Below, one piece after another: positions 61,201 to 64,000 of a stretch of DNA of 64,000 nucleotides (position 1 is the stretch's first letter; each line of letters starts with the position of its first letter). The DNA comes from Lithospermum erythrorhizon (taxonomy: Eukaryota > Streptophyta > Magnoliopsida > Boraginales > Boraginaceae), in NCBI GenBank assembly GCA_019722365.1, contig JADFUC010001000.1, positions 372,001-436,000 of the forward strand, written 5' to 3'. Below the pieces are notes generated by a model that was given only the letters and a program-made list of their open reading frames with translations, did not search any database and was not told the DNA's origin. Position numbers and translations under genes: made by a program.

Positions 61201-62222
61201 AAAAAAACTACGGATCAAAATCTTTTATAAATACTAAAAGATGTGTGTTGTGAATGACAGTAAGCTTTGATAGATTTTCGGTGTCCGAAACCCGTGCGAA
61301 GAATTAGCTGGTAGAGACTTCGTTCGATCTGCTTGCTTGATACGAAACAACCCAGGGTATTGCACGGCGCGTCGATGTCTTCGGTAGCTGGCTTGAATTT
61401 GACTGGATTAATAGCAGCTACGCTTGTCACTTGACCATAAATTTGCTGAAGGCCCTAAAATATCGACGAAATTGGGTAGTGGGATGTTGAGGGCAAATCT
61501 GATGGTGGTAGGAGGTGAAATGAGGGTGGTTGTTTGGTGGTGATGGTGAAGGGGTGTAGACTTGTTGGTGTATTTTGGTGGTAGCAGTGTCGAAATTGGT
61601 TGTCTCTTAATATTTTTTAAAAATTGAACTTTTAAAAAATTAACTGCGTTATTATTTTGTGCCACCCAATATTTATATTATTTTAAATTTGGTTGATAAT
61701 TTTTACCGAATAGAAAACTAATTATTACATTAATAAATTAATTCAGCCCTGCGTGATCAGTAAATAAGCAATGAAGTAATAAATATGAAGGATGTTGATA
61801 TCACGATTTTAGTAAAAATAGTTGGTTTTGCAGGAAAAAGATAAATATATTATAGGTTCGTAAAAGAATTGGATTAGCTTCGTAGCGTGGCCGAGATTGG
61901 AAAGCATGGTGGTGGTGAAGCATAGTGGTGGTGGTATAATTGGTATTACTATATCTAAATCTTTTTAATCCCTTTTTGTTGTTTTGTGTTGCCTCTCGAA
62001 ATCCGAAATGAATATACTAAATCATCACTTTAACCCTAACCGTAACATTTAGCAAATCAATTAAACAAATAAAATGCATATCTAAATCACAATATATAAC
62101 TTTCATAAATCCTAATAATTACCAATTGGACAATTATTTTGGGACATAGACAAATGGGGGATGAAAATGATAAATATGAAGCTGCTCAAGAGCAGATGAA
62201 TTTTACAGATTTATTTACTTTG
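61201..62222. other. Spacer with unassigned open frames
   Basis: Two overlapping minus-strand frames (61215-61430, 71 codons; 61408-61665, 85 codons) are locally less AT-rich. They could be one gene piece split by a frameshift: read across, LQQIYGQVTSVAAINPVKF runs without break upstream of the first. I do not recognise a family, and cannot tell a relic from chance. Confidence 0.3.
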
Positions 62223-62610
62223 AATTTCCTAATTGATTATTTAAATTATATATATATATTCCATTGTTTATACATTTTTTTTTCAGTTGAATTACCTAAT
62301 TATTTAAATTATATATATTCAATTGGTTACATAATTGGATATTCTAATGATATATATTGTCAGTTGAATGAGCTAATTGATTATTCTAATTATATATTTT
62401 TCAGTTGAATTACCTAATTATTTAGAGTATATATATTCAATTGGTTACGTAATTATTCTAATGATATATATTGTCAGTTAAATTAGCTAATTGATTATTC
62501 TAGTTTTATATATTTTCAGTTGAATTACCTAATTGATTGAGCTAATTATATATATTTTCAGTTGAATTGTCTAATTGATTATTCTAATTATATATTTTTC
62601 ACTGGACGAT
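62223..62610. repeat. Tandem AT-rich repeat upstream of the desulfhydrase gene
   Basis: Six to seven diverged units of about 45-70 bp built from TTCAGTTGAATTACCTAATT, GATTATTCTAATTATATAT and ATATATTCAATTGGTTAC. It ends about 130 bp before the start codon, so it may lie in the promoter or an intron in the leader. Confidence 0.7.
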
Positions 62611-62740
62611 GTGTTAATTTGTTAATTGATTTACGGAACCGAGTAACTTTGGTAGTAATTTTCACGTTCGTTTATAGTTTTGGTAGTAATTTTCACGTTA
62701 ATTGATTACGGAACTGAGTGAGACCTGGACTGAATTTCAG

Positions 62741-64000
62741 ATGAAGGAGTGTGATCATCGTCGAAATGAAGATTATTGTACTAATGGAGGAAACAGTCAC
62801 AATGCTGCTGCTGATGATGATGAAAAATGTGTCACCAAGAAGCTGAAGCTTTCGTTTATTACTGAAGCTGAAATCCGCCAGGAATTTGCTCATCACCAAC
62901 GAGGCATTGCGCGGCTAAACAATGGCAGCTTCGGTAGCTGTCCGGCTTCCATTATTGCAGCTCAGAAGGTGTGGCAGCACAAATTCCTTCAGCAGCCGGA
63001 TGATTTCTACGTGAATCACCTCCAGAAAGGTATTCTTCGTTCTAGGTCGGTCATTAAGTCTCTTATCAATGCTGACCATGTGGATGAAGTCTCACTGGTC
63101 GACAATGCCACGACCGCTGCTGCCATTGTTCTACAGCATGTTGGGTGGGCTTTCGCTGAGGGGCGGTTTCAGAAGGGTGATGCTGTTGTCATGCTTCACT
63201 GTGCCTTTCAGGCTGTGAAAAAATCAATTGAGGCTTATGTTACTCGTGCTGGTGGTTCTGTCATCGTTGTTCAGTTGCCTTTCCCTGTTCACTCTGTGGA
63301 GGAGATTGTTGCCGAGTTCCGAAAAGGGTTGGCTAAAGGCAAGGCTCTTGGTGGGAGGATCCGGCTAGCTATAATCGATCATATAACGTCTATGCCTTGT
63401 GTGGTAATTCCGGTCAAGGAATTGGTGACAATTTGTAGGGAAGAAGGTGTGGAGAGGGTGTTTGTGGATGCTGCCCATGCGATTGGTAATGTTCATATTG
63501 ATGTGAAAGAAATTGGGGCAGATTTTTATGTAAGCAATCTACACAAATGGTTTTTCTGCCCACCCGCTGTTGCGTTTCTTTACTGTCGAAAAGCGCCTAT
63601 ATCATCTGACTTGCACCATCCCGTGGTTTCTCACGAATATGGCAATGGGCTAGCAATTGAGAGTGCATGGATTGGTACTCGTGACTATAGTTCTCAACTC
63701 GTTGTTCCTGAGGTTTTAGATTTTATTAATAGGTTTGACGGCGGAATTGAGGGTGTCAGGAAGAGAAATCACGATGCAGTGGTTCAAATGGGGCTGATGT
63801 TGGCCAAGGCATGGGGAACAAGGCTAGGATCACCTCCAGAGATGTGCCCCAGCATGGCCATGATAGGTCTGCCTCCCAGTTTGGGGCTTGCAAGTGATGA
63901 TGATGCATTGTATTTGAGGAATCATTTGCGAGACACCTTCAGTGTAGAAGTACCAATACATTACCAGGCACAGAAAGATAGGCAGATTGGAGCAAAGTCA
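62741..64000 (+). CDS. LCD: L-cysteine desulfhydrase, PLP-dependent (5' part)
   Basis: An uninterrupted frame of 420 codons runs off the window edge; the Arabidopsis protein (At3g62130, from memory) is about 450 residues, so only the last few dozen are missing. It is a class-V aminotransferase-fold enzyme that releases hydrogen sulfide, ammonia and pyruvate from L-cysteine, a source of signalling sulfide. Features: EFAHHQRGIARLNNGSFGSC (substrate-side N-terminus), SLVDNATTAAAIVLQ (cofactor phosphate region), LAIIDHITSMPCVV, RVFVDAAHAIGN (Asp of the cofactor ring) and SNLHKWFF with the PLP-binding Lys269. SAWIGTRDYSSQL is also intact. The start is the first ATG in frame; it directly follows a TTTCAG that could be a splice acceptor, so a 5' leader intron is possible. 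No introns in the coding part. Confidence 0.92.
   Translation, partial: MKECDHRRNEDYCTNGGNSHNAAADDDEKCVTKKLKLSFITEAEIRQEFAHHQRGIARLNNGSFGSCPASIIAAQKVWQHKFLQQPDDFYVNHLQKGILRSRSVIKSLINADHVDEVSLVDNATTAAAIVLQHVGWAFAEGRFQKGDAVVMLHCAFQAVKKSIEAYVTRAGGSVIVVQLPFPVHSVEEIVAEFRKGLAKGKALGGRIRLAIIDHITSMPCVVIPVKELVTICREEGVERVFVDAAHAIGNVHIDVKEIGADFYVSNLHKWFFCPPAVAFLYCRKAPISSDLHHPVVSHEYGNGLAIESAWIGTRDYSSQLVVPEVLDFINRFDGGIEGVRKRNHDAVVQMGLMLAKAWGTRLGSPPEMCPSMAMIGLPPSLGLASDDDALYLRNHLRDTFSVEVPIHYQAQKDRQIGAKS

Noticed and set aside
62239..62610. Repeats considered as a CRISPR-like array.
   Set aside because: Units are diverged and contiguous with no unique spacers, and the window is a plant nuclear genome.

Overview
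This is nuclear DNA from a flowering plant. The genes are split by many introns, the spacers are AT-rich and full of MITEs, and the encoded proteins are plant-specific or plastid- and mitochondrion-targeted. The protein matches fit a eudicot. The frequent ACTCCGTATT-type motif in the MITEs hints at Caryophyllales, but that is a weak inference. I see no rRNA, tRNA, CRISPR array or intact autonomous transposon.

Layout. 1-5.1 kb: repeats, a long foldback element and a frameshifted B3-like fragment. 5.1-8.3 kb: a convergent pair, plastid ribosomal protein L11 (+) and the CoA-pathway enzyme phosphopantothenoylcysteine decarboxylase (-). 8.4-10.2 kb: repeats and a MITE. 10.5-21.1 kb: a 19-exon gene for a three-repeat paladin-like phosphatase protein (+). 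22.3-24.9 kb: a C9orf78/TLS1 (HCA59) family spliceosome-associated gene (-), head-to-head with a COQ8/ABC1 atypical kinase gene (+, 25.8-30.7 kb). 31.3-32.2 kb: a small DUF1685 gene (-). 33.3-36.5 kb: a decayed or truncated ASY3-like meiotic gene (-). 37-42 kb: MITEs and spacer. 42.0-43.4 kb: a non-canonical Aux/IAA gene of the IAA20/IAA30 type (+), with a broken tandem copy at 48.2-50.3 kb. 51.9-59.8 kb: a 19-exon plastid SecA1-type gene (-). 59.9-62.6 kb: tandem repeat arrays. 62.7-64 kb: the 5' part of an L-cysteine desulfhydrase gene (+), cut by the window edge.

The genes are an ordinary mix of housekeeping and regulatory functions, not a pathway cluster. Gene order carries some signal: from memory, ASY3 and IAA20 are neighbours in Arabidopsis (At2g46980, At2g46990), and IAA30 (At3g62100) lies near L-cysteine desulfhydrase (At3g62130). 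The window therefore looks like an ancestral block that later split between duplicated segments.

I found no convincing new biological system. The most interesting points are: a SecA gene that appears to lack the exon for the conserved GMTGTA segment and has a GA donor on another intron; fourfold repetition in the SecA transit-peptide region; a paladin-like protein whose third catalytic loop has lost Cys and Arg; a 14-residue minisatellite inside COQ8; an Aux/IAA tandem copy that has decayed; and an ASY3 remnant beside it. All homology statements come from recognising motifs by eye; no search was run.
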